Positions 34,436 through 44,285 of a stretch of 64,000 nucleotides of DNA are shown in pieces. Position numbers and translations under genes: made by a program. The notes below the pieces were generated by a model. That model was not told the origin of the DNA. It did not search any database and saw only the letters and a program-made list of their open reading frames with translations. The stretch covers positions 69,729 through 133,728 of the forward strand of contig JAZNNI010000094.1 of the NCBI GenBank assembly GCA_045580145.1. The letters are read 5' to 3'. Numbering within the stretch: position 1 is the first letter of the stretch; each line of letters starts with the position of its first letter. This DNA is from UBA1738 sp045580145 (GTDB lineage: Bacteria; Bacillota; Clostridia; UBA1381).

Positions 34436-35449
34436 TTAGAATTCGAGTTCTTCCCTTAAAAATCCTCTCGTATCTGCAAATTTTCCATACTTGTCTACAA
34501 CAGAAACGCGTACAAACTTAGCACGGTCATCAATTTCAAAATCGGCAGAAGTTATAGTTTCTCCCGGTTTTGCATACTTTTTCGGTGGCATTTTACTTCC
34601 GGTAAATACCGTAATACACTCAACTTCAGAGCATTCTATATGGATTTTATTACCCTCCATAGAAATTTCCTTAAAAACAGGGCCCATAGATGAATACATC
34701 TCACCTTTTTCCATTGCCTCAATTATTGAAGCATATGAAAAGTTTTCAGGCATTATCATAGTAAATCCGCCGAAAGAATCAAACTCCAAGGAATTCTCCG
34801 GTGCAGTATTATGGTTATCATCACTACTGTGGCAAAATATTTTCTTGCCCCGAGCAAGCATCTTATCATAGAGTGCCGCATTATATTCAAGATGATTTAA
34901 AGTATACGAACTGTAATTACACATTTCCATACTGAAAAATCCCTCATATGTAAATATGTCTGACTCATCCTCCATAGACCAGTAAGGATGGTTATATGCC
35001 GCTATATACCCGTTCTCCTTTGCAGTTTTAACGAATTTATTGACATATCGTGTGCTGATTTCTCTTGTTTCCTGAGAACCAACCTTTTTATATTGTTTTT
35101 TTTGCTCATCTGTAATATATTTACAATATTTTGGATTATAACACACAATAGCCTCATTTTCCGGTTCTTTTGCAAAAAGATTTATGTGGATTTCTTTTCC
35201 ATACACATCGTACCTGCATTCAGGGTCATTTCTTATGTATGCTTCATATCCGGTAATTGTAATAAACTCAGAATCATTTAAGTATGAATGATTTTTAGGT
35301 GTCTCGTGGTCAGTTATGGACAGGATAGAATATCCATGCCCCTTATACATTTCCTTAAGCTCCTGCGGTGTTTTCTTTCCGTCAGAAAATATGCTGTGGC
35401 AATGTAAGTTCGCCTTGTATTGCTTCTTAGCTGGTGATATTAAATACAT
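34436..35449 (-). CDS. PHP-domain phosphoesterase
   Basis: Metal-dependent phosphoesterase of the PHP family (phosphatase-like, not a polymerase subunit). The 337-residue protein shows the metal ligands HCHSIFSDG (about 18-26) and ITDHETP (about 49-55), the motif Glu in GYEAYIR, and later HSSDDNHN (about 232-239). The C-terminal 70 residues are beta-rich. ATG 35449, preceded by AAGGAGAGAAAA, is used instead of an ATG 21 bases earlier. Substrate not known; operon partners suggest a sugar phosphate or nucleotide-sugar derivative. Confidence 0.85.
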   Translation of the reverse strand: MYLISPAKKQYKANLHCHSIFSDGKKTPQELKEMYKGHGYSILSITDHETPKNHSYLNDSEFITITGYEAYIRNDPECRYDVYGKEIHINLFAKEPENEAIVCYNPKYCKYITDEQKKQYKKVGSQETREISTRYVNKFVKTAKENGYIAAYNHPYWSMEDESDIFTYEGFFSMEMCNYSSYTLNHLEYNAALYDKMLARGKKIFCHSSDDNHNTAPENSLEFDSFGGFTMIMPENFSYASIIEAMEKGEMYSSMGPVFKEISMEGNKIHIECSEVECITVFTGSKMPPKKYAKPGETITSADFEIDDRAKFVRVSVVDKYGKFADTRGFLREELEF

Positions 35450-35564
35450 TTTTCTCTCCTTTATATTCATTTAGAAATCATTTATGTATTACTGAACGAT
35501 TTAGATGCCAAGCTATTGCTTTAATTTTTTATCTACGCAAAATACACGTTATAACAATTCCATT

Positions 35565-37823
35565 TTAAATCCAATTCTCTGTTTTTATGATTTCTTCCAT
35601 TCCGTCTTTAAGGTTGTTTTTAGCAGAACAGTATTTTATTACCGTTCCCTCTTTTATATAAATTGGCAAAGTTTTAAGATCTACCTCACGCTTAATCCAC
35701 ATTCCTGTCGAAACAATTTTTTCTTTTGTAAAATAGTCAAACCATACACCTTCAGGAAGGTAAATATTTCTCACATTGGTTTTGCTGAGTGGCTTTAATA
35801 CAGGTGCTATAAGCATACCGTCTCCAAACATATACTGGTCCTCTATGTATCTGACATTTCTATCCTCAGGATATTCAAGATACAACGCTCTCACCATAGG
35901 AAGACCTGTTTTTGTGCATTTTTCTGCTTCCTCATAGATATACGGCATCATAGAATAACGCAGTTTATCATAAAATTTAAAGATTTCAAATGCTTCTTTC
36001 GAAAATCTCCACGGCTCGCGGTAAGTGTCATCACCTGCGCCATGACAACGTGAATGTGAAGAGAACAAGCCCACCTGTGCCCAGCGGACATAAAGCTCAT
36101 CTGTTGGCAGTCCGATAAATCCTCCTATATCATGAGAGAAAAATGGAATACCGCTCATACCTATTGATAGCGCAGCCCTAAGTGTACATGCCAAAGCATC
36201 AAATGTACACTGACTGTCGCCTCCCCAGTGAAGCGGATATCTCTGGCTTCCTGCAGTTCCGCTTCTTGCCCATACAAATGGCTGTTCCGTTACAGATGCT
36301 GTTGCATCAAATACGGTGCTGTTATAGACAAGCGAATATAGATTATGAAAATGCTTTCCGTCAATATTTTCATAAACGGCCTCTTCAGCTATCCCTTCTC
36401 CGAAATCAGTTTTGATTGCACTTGCACCAAGGTTAATAAGATTCGCAATCTTTTCTTTATACCATTCTCTTGCTTCGGGATTTGAGAAATCCACAGTCAC
36501 ATCAGTTCCCCAGCTGCCTTGTCGTTCTTCCGGAAGCTGATACGGATTCCCGTTCTTATCCTTTGACAGATATCCATTTTCAACTGCCTCATGATAATGT
36601 GTATTATCTTCATTTGGCGGAATGAAATTATATTGCCACAAAGAAATTTTAAATCCTTCTTTTTCATATTTCTTAAAATGCTCGGCAGGGTTTGGAAAAC
36701 GTTCTTCAGAAAACTTAAGATCACAGTTCCAGTCACGGTTAAACCACGCAGTATCAAGATGTAATACATCGCAGGGAATGTCTTTTTCTCTTATTTCCTG
36801 TGCAATATCGTCCACTACATCCCATGAAGTATAACTGTTTCTGCTCATCCACAATCCAAAGCTCCATAGTGGCGGAAGCGTAGCAAATCCCGTCAGAAAG
36901 CAATAGCCTTTTATTATTTCTTTTGGAGTTTGTCCGCCTATTACAAAATAATCAAGCTGTGAATCCAAAACTCCAAACTGTGCTGCACTTATTTCTTTTG
37001 TTCCTATTTCCCACTCTGTTTTAGCGCCGGAATTTAAAAACAAGCCATAGCCCTTTGTAGATAAATAGAAGGGAATGTTAACATAAGTTCTTCTGCTTGT
37101 TGTTCCAACAGCGTCCTTGTTATGAAAATCAACAGTTCTTCCGTTTCTCACAATACCGTCAAAACGTTCTCCAAGGCCGTATATCACCTCATCGGGTTCA
37201 AGTTCAAATGCCTCAAAGCATGCATAATTTCCATCTTTTTCACATAGTGCAAGGTCTTTAATATCTGCAGTAAAAAATGTGTTTTTCTTCTGTGAGAAAA
37301 ACTCTCTGCCATCAACAAACTTTGCTGATACCTTCGTTGTATTCTTATCAATACTTATTATAATTTTATCGGTTTTAATATCAATCTGCTCATCACTTTC
37401 ACTAACGGTATATTTGACATCCTCCGGCTTTGCTATAAGCATACGTACATTTTCAGGTAAGCCTTCAAAAGGATTTAATATTTCCTTGTCTTTTGAAAAT
37501 ACAATTCTGAAAATCTCATCAGACCACAGATTTATATGAAGAAAAACCTCATCAATGGTTTTTTCTGCCGGCTTTGTATAATACATAGATGTTTCATGAG
37601 TAAAGCTTAAAATATCAGCTTTGCCTTCTGTTGCCAGCGTTAAAACAAGACCGTTTGCCTCGACTTCCTTTTTGATAACCTTCACCGGCACGTTCTAAAC
37701 CGCAGGCTTTACTGCAAACTCATAAATTTCTGACATATTCTGCACTGTTATATTCCCTGCATTTTCACCTGCCGAAACCTGCGGAAATACTTTTTCATCA
37801 GCTAAATTATTATTCATAAACAT
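35565..37823 (-). pseudogene. GH31 glycosidase (alpha-xylosidase/alpha-glucosidase type) with in-frame TAG at 37695-37697
   Basis: The catalytic part (GTG 37691 to 35565, 708 residues) has an N-terminal beta-sandwich, then the GH31 barrel: nucleophile in IKTDFGEG (Asp429 counted from the GTG), acid/base in HWGGDSQ (Asp492), and SHDIGGF. IKTDFGEG and RSGTAGSQRYPLHWGGD resemble YicI-type alpha-xylosidases. The real start appears to be ATG 37823 (or 37817), after AAAGGAAG. This opens 42 sense codons in the same frame, then TAG, then AAC and the GTG. A single G-to-T change (GAG to TAG) would explain it. GTG 37691 has no ribosome binding site. The product is intracellular (no signal peptide). Either the gene is a fresh pseudogene, or expression needs readthrough or re-initiation. 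Confidence 0.8.
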
Positions 37824-37955
37824 ACACTTCCTTTTCTTTTTTTCTTCTGCAAGACTTATTTACACTTGCAGTAATTATAGATGCTATTAGTTTTCCGTGA
37901 AAAATATCACAATTATTTTTTAATTCTTTGTATGTGTCTATTGTAGCACAATAAT

Positions 37956-37994
37956 AAAAAAAAGACAAGTATTTCAAAGATAACTTGTCTTTTT
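37956..37994 (-). terminator. Terminator of the nagA-ROK operon
   Basis: Stem AAAAGACAAGT/ACTTGTCTTTT with a T run on the minus strand, directly after the ROK gene. The remaining 37824-37955 gap holds a TATAAT at about 37880 with a weak -35, probably the GH31 promoter. Confidence 0.85.
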
Positions 37995-38000
37995 AAAATC

Positions 38001-39368
38001 CTATTTGATTTTTGGAAGGCTTGCTGCGGCAACAGACTGTCCCACTCTTCTTGCCTTTTCATCCGGAATGTGAAGCTCAATTTTGCTATAAAGTTCAGGG
38101 AACTCTTCTTTCAAAACCTCATTAGCTTTGTTAAGCAGAATTGTTCCGCCCTTTCCGCTTGTTACTCTGCCCATTATAAGCACGTGCTTAATATCATAGA
38201 ACATTGAATAGTACGCAATAGTATATCCAAAATATGTTCCTATTGTATCATAAATATCAGCAGCTCTTTCATCATCATTTTCCATAAGCCCCTGAACAAC
38301 CTTCAATTTTTCTGCCGGTGACAAGCTTCCATCAAGCTCAATGCCTGCCTTTGGTGCAAGCTTTATAACTGCATCCTGTGAAAAATACTTAACACCGCAG
38401 CCGTAATCACCGCTCCATTCGTCTACCATTGCACCCTTATTAAAGTCAACCGGAACAAAAGCAAGCTCGTTAAGCCAACCTGTGATATTTCCGTCTTTAT
38501 CTACGTAACCGGCAGCTTCGCTTGTTCCCATTGCAACGCCCAGTACATTGTTATCTTCAAGGCTCATAGCTCCTGCAAGTGCAGTTACGTCACCGTCGTT
38601 TGCAACCTCTACAGGAACATCGCCAATTTCCTTTGCAACGTCTAAATACATATTCTTAACATATTTTTCAAAGTCATCATCAGACACCTTTAAGAAAAGC
38701 GATGCAACCATTATCTTATTGTCAATATACACACCAGCAGAGGAAACTCCGATAGCATCAACTCTTGGCATATGTGATGCTGCAGTTTTCATTGCATTTA
38801 AAATCCCCTCATAATGATATTTCGGGTCACTCTGAAGCTTCGGGAACCACACAACCTCTTCAGAGTATACAGTTTCGCCGTCAACTACAGCTGAAACCTT
38901 ACGGTCACTTCCGCCTGCATCAAATCCGATTCGGCATCCGTCAAGATGACGTCCTACAGGAGAGGATGCATCATTTTCCTTAGGCGCTGAAGCAACACTT
39001 TCAACATATACAACTTCAAAATCCTTTTCATAAACACGGGACATAAAGTTAAAATCAAACTCTCTTGCTCCTCCTATTTTATAGTCAGCAGCTATTTTAT
39101 CATATATATTCTTTGAGCCGGCTACATATACCTTGTAACCACCCTTTGCCCAAAGCAAAGTTTTGATAATTCTTTCAACAATCTCGTAATTTACTTCATC
39201 GTGTCCGGTATTATCTTTATAAACATCAAGCCTATACTGCGCCATAAGTCCGCCATTTCTTTCAACAGAAATTACTACAGGCTGAGATTCCGCTTTTGCT
39301 ACATTTTCTTTAAAGTCATTTATTACCTTTACCATAGGCATAAATTCAGGTTCAAGTTTTGCAATCAT
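38001..39368 (-). CDS. Atypical ROK-family sugar kinase with N-terminal extension
   Basis: The C-terminal 300 residues have the actin-like ROK fold: phosphate motif FDAGGSDRKVSAVVDGE (usual form DxGGTK), IGVSSAGVY, ANDGDVTALAGA and LGVAMGTSEAAGYV. About 145 N-terminal residues precede it with no recognised domain, making the protein longer than usual ROK kinases (about 300-320). The zinc-binding CxCGxxGCxE motif is replaced by a WSGDYGCGVKYFSQDA stretch. ATG 39368 has the better-spaced RBS than the ATG two codons upstream. It follows nagA directly, so an amino sugar such as GlcNAc or ManNAc is a plausible substrate. Confidence 0.75.
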   Translation of the reverse strand: MIAKLEPEFMPMVKVINDFKENVAKAESQPVVISVERNGGLMAQYRLDVYKDNTGHDEVNYEIVERIIKTLLWAKGGYKVYVAGSKNIYDKIAADYKIGGAREFDFNFMSRVYEKDFEVVYVESVASAPKENDASSPVGRHLDGCRIGFDAGGSDRKVSAVVDGETVYSEEVVWFPKLQSDPKYHYEGILNAMKTAASHMPRVDAIGVSSAGVYIDNKIMVASLFLKVSDDDFEKYVKNMYLDVAKEIGDVPVEVANDGDVTALAGAMSLEDNNVLGVAMGTSEAAGYVDKDGNITGWLNELAFVPVDFNKGAMVDEWSGDYGCGVKYFSQDAVIKLAPKAGIELDGSLSPAEKLKVVQGLMENDDERAADIYDTIGTYFGYTIAYYSMFYDIKHVLIMGRVTSGKGGTILLNKANEVLKEEFPELYSKIELHIPDEKARRVGQSVAAASLPKIK

Positions 39369-39370
39369 AT

Positions 39371-40516
39371 TCATTCTCCTTTATATTTAATTTCTCCGCC
39401 AAGAATTGTCATAGAGATATTGAACTTTTCATCGGCGATTATTATATCTGCACGTTTTCCCACTTCAATAGAACCTATTTCCTTATCCTCACCCAAAGCC
39501 TTTGCAGGATTTAGTGATGCACAATTAACTGCTTCAAAAATTTCAAGATTGGAATTTTCATACAGATTATATACCGCTTCATTAAGCTTCAAAACGCTTC
39601 CTGCTATCGTTCCGTCCGGCATAATACACTTAATACCTTCTTTATGTAATGGCTGACCGCCCAGAGTATAGTCTCCGTCCGGCATACCTCCGGCTCTTAT
39701 ACAGTCAGTAATCAGACAAAGCTTGTCCCCTTTTATCTTTGCAATAAGTCCAAAGAGACCCTTGTCCACGTGGAAGGTGTCAGCAATCAATTCAACACTT
39801 GTTCCGCCATCTGAAAGTGCCGCACCAACAACACCTGGGCTGCGATGTGAAAGAGCTGTCATAGCATTGAAAAGGTGTGTTGTATGGCTTACACCTTTCT
39901 TAATTCCGTACACAGCTTCTTCAAATGTGGCATTTGTATGACCCATAGAAACAAGAACATCAGTGTCCCTTGATACCTCTTCTATACATTCCGCCGCACC
40001 ATCGACTTCAGGTGCTACAGTGAAAAGCTTGACAACATCTGAGTGCTTTTTTATAAATGCAGCATCAGGTCTTAAAATATGTTCTTCAGCCTGCGCGCCC
40101 TTTTTTGCGGCATTTATAAAAGGGCCTTCACTGTTTACACCAAGTATTCGTGCTCCGTAATATTCGTCACTGTTTTTTACTTCCCTTACCACATCAAATG
40201 CAGCCTCAATCTCAGCTTTTGAAACAGTCATAGTAGTCGGACACCACGCAGTAACTCCATTTTTAATTATACCCTCTGCCATTTTAATAACTCCAGCCTT
40301 ATCTCCATCTGAAACATCCGCACCCAGATAGCCGTGTATATGCATATCCACAAGCCCCGGAGATACAAATTTGCCGCAAGCATCAATAACATCATATTCC
40401 GATAAATTTATATCCTGAACATCTGCAATTTTTTCAATTCTTTCATCAAAAATAATTGCAAGATTTTCAGCAACTCTGTCTTTTAATAAAACTTTACCTC
40501 CTATAATACACTTCAT
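39371..40516 (-). CDS. nagA: N-acetylglucosamine-6-phosphate deacetylase
   Basis: Deacetylates GlcNAc-6-phosphate to glucosamine-6-phosphate and acetate, linking wall recycling or host glycan use to glycolysis and to GlmM. The 381-residue amidohydrolase shows the metal motif DMHIHGYLG (HxH), VNSEGPF with the conserved Glu, GHTNATFEEA, TTHLFNAM and the catalytic Asp in LITDCIRAGGM. ATG 40516, 7 bases after AAGGAGG, is chosen; the frame upstream covers the promoter. It is followed by a ROK kinase. nagB is not in the window. Confidence 0.95.
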   Translation of the reverse strand: MKCIIGGKVLLKDRVAENLAIIFDERIEKIADVQDINLSEYDVIDACGKFVSPGLVDMHIHGYLGADVSDGDKAGVIKMAEGIIKNGVTAWCPTTMTVSKAEIEAAFDVVREVKNSDEYYGARILGVNSEGPFINAAKKGAQAEEHILRPDAAFIKKHSDVVKLFTVAPEVDGAAECIEEVSRDTDVLVSMGHTNATFEEAVYGIKKGVSHTTHLFNAMTALSHRSPGVVGAALSDGGTSVELIADTFHVDKGLFGLIAKIKGDKLCLITDCIRAGGMPDGDYTLGGQPLHKEGIKCIMPDGTIAGSVLKLNEAVYNLYENSNLEIFEAVNCASLNPAKALGEDKEIGSIEVGKRADIIIADEKFNISMTILGGEIKYKGE

Positions 40517-40548
40517 AATCATCCCTCCTTCAAATTTCCTATATATAA

Positions 40549-40577
40549 ATAATAGCACAGCACTCTCCAAAAAACAA
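40549..40577 (-). promoter_or_regulatory. Promoter of nagA-ROK
   Basis: TTGTTT (40577-40572), 17 bp, TATTAT (40554-40549) on the minus strand. Confidence 0.6.
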
Positions 40578-40624
40578 TACTTCGCCTTTTGCTTTTTTTG
40601 TGTTATTGTACAGTTTTTTTGCAC

Positions 40625-40653
40625 AAAAATCCCGAGAGAAACTCTCGGGATTT
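40625..40653 (-). terminator. Terminator of the glycyl radical enzyme/aldolase operon
   Basis: Stem AAATCCCGAGAG/CTCTCGGGATTT with a 3-nt loop and a T-rich tail on the minus strand. Confidence 0.88.
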
Positions 40654-40661
40654 AAAATTAA

Positions 40662-41609
40662 TTATTTCTTTAAATATTTAGCTACTTCCTGTGCAACAAT
40701 TTTTGTCACAAGTTCAAGGTTATCAATAGAAATTTGAGAAGCCATCGTGTTATCAGCCTTTCCGTCACTAGAAAAGAGCTGCATTTTCTTCATACTTTCC
40801 TGCTTAACTGCTTCAACAGCCGCCGGAATAAGATCGATAAGTCCCTTGTCCATACTTGAGAACTTCTTAAACTCAGCCTCAACCGCAGCTACGTTTATAT
40901 CAGTAAAGATATTAACCTTGCTTATACCTTCCTGTATTGCTATCTTGAAATCGTTGTCTGTAAGGCCTGAGCCACCGTGAAGAACAAGCGGAACATCCAC
41001 AGTATTTGCTATTGTACGTATTCTTTCAAAGTCAAGCTTTGGCGGAAGCTTGTATGCACCGTGTGCGTTACCTACTGCAATCGCCAGTGCATCAACACCT
41101 GTTTTGTCAACAAAGTCCTTTGCAAGCTTCGGGTCTGTAAAATATTTTGAAGGGTCATCAAGATGTGAACTTCCTTCTGCTGAGCCTTCGTTATCACCAA
41201 CGTGTCCAAGCTCACCCTCAATCGTGGCACCATAGGAATGAGCAATATCTGCCATTTCCTTTACCTTGCGTACATTTTCCTCATATGTGTCTGTTGAACA
41301 GTCATACATTACAGAACTGAATCCAAGCTTTAAAGCCTTAACACAAGTGTCATAAGAAAGACCGTGGTCTAAGTGAACAACAACTGGCACAGATGCCTTC
41401 TTAGCCATTGGAATTAAGTAGTAAGAAACCTCTTCAAGCGGACCATAAGGAAGCAGAACCTCCGCAGTACCCATAATAACAGGTGACCTTGTTGATTCAG
41501 CTGCAGCGATTATTCCTCTTGCAAGCTCAAGGTTTACTGCATTGAATAGACCTACCGCATACTTATTTGCCTTTGCCGGTCTTAAAACCTCATTCATATT
41601 TACTAACAT
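40662..41609 (-). CDS. Class II (zinc) aldolase of the Fba/GatY/KbaY family
   Basis: Zn2+-dependent aldolase that cleaves a ketose phosphate to DHAP and an aldehyde. The 315-residue protein has VVVHLDHGLSYD (catalytic Asp and Zn His, about 83-84), EGELGHVGDNEGS (about 139-151, Zn Glu region), GNAHGAYK (about 187-194, Zn His), LHGGSGL (Zn His about 218) and NIFTDIN (DHAP contacts). Whether it acts on fructose-1,6-bisphosphate, tagatose-1,6-bisphosphate or a deoxy analogue is not given by these motifs. The 46-bp gap after the glycyl radical enzyme and shared terminator make it part of that operon, which argues for a special substrate over glycolysis. Confidence 0.9.
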   Translation of the reverse strand: MLVNMNEVLRPAKANKYAVGLFNAVNLELARGIIAAAESTRSPVIMGTAEVLLPYGPLEEVSYYLIPMAKKASVPVVVHLDHGLSYDTCVKALKLGFSSVMYDCSTDTYEENVRKVKEMADIAHSYGATIEGELGHVGDNEGSAEGSSHLDDPSKYFTDPKLAKDFVDKTGVDALAIAVGNAHGAYKLPPKLDFERIRTIANTVDVPLVLHGGSGLTDNDFKIAIQEGISKVNIFTDINVAAVEAEFKKFSSMDKGLIDLIPAAVEAVKQESMKKMQLFSSDGKADNTMASQISIDNLELVTKIVAQEVAKYLKK

Positions 41610-41655
41610 ATCTTTTCCTCCTCAGTTACAATTACTGAATTAATATTTTTTATTA

Positions 41656-44184
41656 TTAAAATCCGCCCTGCTCTGTTCGATTTATAATATCATCCTGCAG
41701 AGACCTTGACAATGTTGTAAACAGCGCGCTGTAACCTGCAACACGTACAACAAGATTTTTATAATTCTCGGGATGCTTTTGTGCATCCAAAAGTGTCTCG
41801 CGGCTTACTACGTTAAACTGCATATGCATACCCTTTTGGTCAAAGAATGCACGTATGAGTGATATAAAGCCCTCAATTCCCGATGTACCCTTCAGCGCTG
41901 AAGGATGGAACTTCATATTAAAGAGAGTTCCGTTAGATGCAATACCGTGGTCAAGCTTCGCAACCGAGTTTGCCGCCGCTGTAGGTCCTTTCACGTCGCT
42001 TCCCGCTGCCGGTGATACACCGTCAGCAATTGGTGCCCCTGCAAGTCTTGCATCAGGAGTTGCACCAGTCTGAAGTCCTAAAGGAACGTTTGCAGATACC
42101 GGATAAAGTCCTGCGTGATATCTTCCACCCCTTGGATTCTTGTAATTCTGAACAGGCTTAGTATATGTATAAGCCACCTCTCGTCCAAAAAGATCAACAT
42201 CATCTATATCATTACCAAACTTAGGTAAAGATTTGATTTTTTCATAAAGAGCCTGATATTCGCGTTTCTTTCCTGCTTCAATATCATTTTCCATAACCTG
42301 TGTAAAGATTTCAGAAATTTGTGCATCGTTTACAGAATATCCTTTAGATGCTATTTCCTTAACAACCTCAACAGTCAGTTTCTTTGCATACGCCTCGCTA
42401 TATGGCATACCGAAATTATTTTTAAGAGCATCAGCATATTGCTCAAGTGTTATATAGCCTGTTTTATAAACAAGTTCCTTTACTGCATAAAGTGCATCCG
42501 CAACATTGGCAATACCAAAGCCCTGAGGTCCTGTGAAGTTATAAACCGCTCCGCCTTCCTGTGCTGACTTTCCGCGTCCGATACAATCGTCAATCATTGA
42601 TGATAAAAATGGCAACGGACAACGCTCCATATGAGCAGAATCTACTGCATTATCTGCATTAACCATAAGCTTAATTGCATAGTCCATCTGTTTTTTATAT
42701 GCATCAAACAGCTTATCAAATGTATCAAAATCTGAAAGTTCACCTGTTTTAGGTCCTACCTGTACGCCTTTGTCACGACCATTTGAGAATACAAGCTCTA
42801 AAGGTCTGCACATATTGAAAAATGCAGCATCGTGCCATCCATCTGTTCTTCCGCCCTTTTGTGGCTCAACACATCCGATAATACAATAGTCACGTGCATC
42901 CTCTAAGGTAAGACCTCTTGCGATAAGTGCCGGAATAATAATTTCGTCATTATAGTATGCAGGAAGTCCTATACCGGTTTTGGTAAGCTGTGCAGCTTTT
43001 TGCATAAGTTCATGTGGTGTTCCGTTCCAGACACGCATAGAAAGTGACGGCTGCGGAAGGTTAACGTGCATAGATGCAGATATACACATATATGAAAGGT
43101 CATTTGTGGCATCCATACCGCTTTTGTCCTGTCCGCCCACAATCAGATTCTGGAACATACTGTAACCTGCAAAACCTTCTGCAGAAAGTGCATCACGCAC
43201 CTTGTTTAAGCTATTAAGCTTCACCCATACGCAGTCAACAAGCTCCTGTGCCTGCTCACGTGTAATTCTGCCACTTTCAATATCCTTTTTATAATATGGA
43301 TACATATACTGGTCAAAACGTCCTGGTGAAATCGAGTGTCCACTGGACTCGGTCTGTATCAAAAGCTGAATAAACCAGAATGACTGGCAAGCTTCGTGGA
43401 AGGTTTGGGCACCATTTGCAGGAACTCTGTCACAAATTCTTGCAATTTCCAAAAGCTCTTCTCGTCTTTTTGCGTCCCTGCATTCCTCTGCCATCTTTTT
43501 TGCTGCAAGTGAATAACGTTTTGCAAAAATCACTGCGCTTTCACAGCTTTCCATAACAGATGTTAAGAAGGAATACCTCTTAGTATAATCTCCGTCGTAT
43601 ATATTACATTTATCTCTCTCAGATTTTGCATAATCATATATGCCCTTATATCCGATTCTTAAAACCTTATCATAGTCAACACTTACGTGACCGATACCAT
43701 TATAAAAATAGTTTCCGACAGTAAAAATGTTATGTTCAATAGCTAAAAGCGCCTCAGGTGCCATATATGATGTAGCAAGCTCGCTCGTGGTCCTGCCCTG
43801 CCAGTATTTATGTACTTCTTTCAATTTTGCCGCAGTTTCATCAGATATATAAAATGCATCTGCACTACGTGTCGCAATAGTATCAAATTCATCCTCAAGC
43901 CATTTATTTGAAAATTCCGGAAAAGTCTGACAACCACGTCTTGCAAAACTGTTGCAGCCAACGATAAGCTCATCGTCACGTATAACAACTGGCAATTTCT
44001 CTACAATCGCTCTGAATGCTCTTGATTTTCTTAAATAAAGAGGCATACCTTCTGTGCTCTTAAAACTTTCAGTAATAATTTCAGCACGTGTAGATTCAAT
44101 GGTAGGTGTACCTGAATAAAGGTCATCTATAAGCTTTTGTATACGATCAGATTTCTGTATTTCTTCAGTATAAACACTGTTCAT
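41656..44184 (-). CDS. Glycyl radical enzyme, dehydratase type (glycerol/1,2-diol dehydratase-like)
   Basis: Oxygen-sensitive radical enzyme of the pyruvate formate-lyase superfamily, 842 residues. The C-terminal radical site is RVAGYSA (Gly817). The active-site Cys-Glu pair GCVEP (Cys438, Glu440) marks the eliminase/dehydratase branch. Counting shows that His166, His283, Ser284 (GHSISPGRFDQ), Cys438, Glu440 and Asp452 line up with the catalytic set known for B12-independent glycerol dehydratase (H164, H281, S282, C433, E435, D447), with offsets of 2 or 5. A diol or polyol substrate is therefore likely. No radical SAM activase is in the window, which is unusual. The promoter at 44220-44248 precedes the gene and the class II aldolase follows. 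Confidence 0.92.
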   Translation of the reverse strand: MNSVYTEEIQKSDRIQKLIDDLYSGTPTIESTRAEIITESFKSTEGMPLYLRKSRAFRAIVEKLPVVIRDDELIVGCNSFARRGCQTFPEFSNKWLEDEFDTIATRSADAFYISDETAAKLKEVHKYWQGRTTSELATSYMAPEALLAIEHNIFTVGNYFYNGIGHVSVDYDKVLRIGYKGIYDYAKSERDKCNIYDGDYTKRYSFLTSVMESCESAVIFAKRYSLAAKKMAEECRDAKRREELLEIARICDRVPANGAQTFHEACQSFWFIQLLIQTESSGHSISPGRFDQYMYPYYKKDIESGRITREQAQELVDCVWVKLNSLNKVRDALSAEGFAGYSMFQNLIVGGQDKSGMDATNDLSYMCISASMHVNLPQPSLSMRVWNGTPHELMQKAAQLTKTGIGLPAYYNDEIIIPALIARGLTLEDARDYCIIGCVEPQKGGRTDGWHDAAFFNMCRPLELVFSNGRDKGVQVGPKTGELSDFDTFDKLFDAYKKQMDYAIKLMVNADNAVDSAHMERCPLPFLSSMIDDCIGRGKSAQEGGAVYNFTGPQGFGIANVADALYAVKELVYKTGYITLEQYADALKNNFGMPYSEAYAKKLTVEVVKEIASKGYSVNDAQISEIFTQVMENDIEAGKKREYQALYEKIKSLPKFGNDIDDVDLFGREVAYTYTKPVQNYKNPRGGRYHAGLYPVSANVPLGLQTGATPDARLAGAPIADGVSPAAGSDVKGPTAAANSVAKLDHGIASNGTLFNMKFHPSALKGTSGIEGFISLIRAFFDQKGMHMQFNVVSRETLLDAQKHPENYKNLVVRVAGYSALFTTLSRSLQDDIINRTEQGGF

Positions 44185-44219
44185 AACTAATCCTCCAAAA
44201 TAAACTATCTTATAGTCTT

Positions 44220-44248
44220 ATAATACAACAAATCGAAAAATAAGTCAA
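44220..44248 (-). promoter_or_regulatory. Promoter of the glycyl radical enzyme/aldolase operon
   Basis: TTGACT (44248-44243), 17 bp, TATTAT (44225-44220) on the minus strand. Confidence 0.78.
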
Positions 44249-44253
44249 CATAT

Positions 44254-44285
44254 TTAAGTAGCCATAGAGGATATAATCTACTTAA
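44254..44285. repeat. Inverted repeat just upstream of the GRE promoter (candidate operator or weak terminator)
   Basis: TTAAGTAG (44254-44261) and CTACTTAA (44278-44285) are exact inverted copies 16 bp apart. The distal arm contains the stop codon of the HTH-PfkB gene; the proximal arm is 6 bp upstream of the GRE -35 box. There is no T run, so an operator is as likely as a terminator. Confidence 0.5.

Noticed and set aside
37695..37697. TAG reassigned to an amino acid in this organism
   Set aside because: Other genes, for example the HTH-PfkB gene (stop 44280-44278), end at TAG in the expected place, so general reassignment is not supported; a local mutation is simpler.
40662..41609. Ordinary glycolytic fructose-bisphosphate aldolase by default
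   Set aside because: The fold and motifs fit, but operon linkage to the glycyl radical enzyme makes a specialised substrate at least as likely, so no fba symbol was given.
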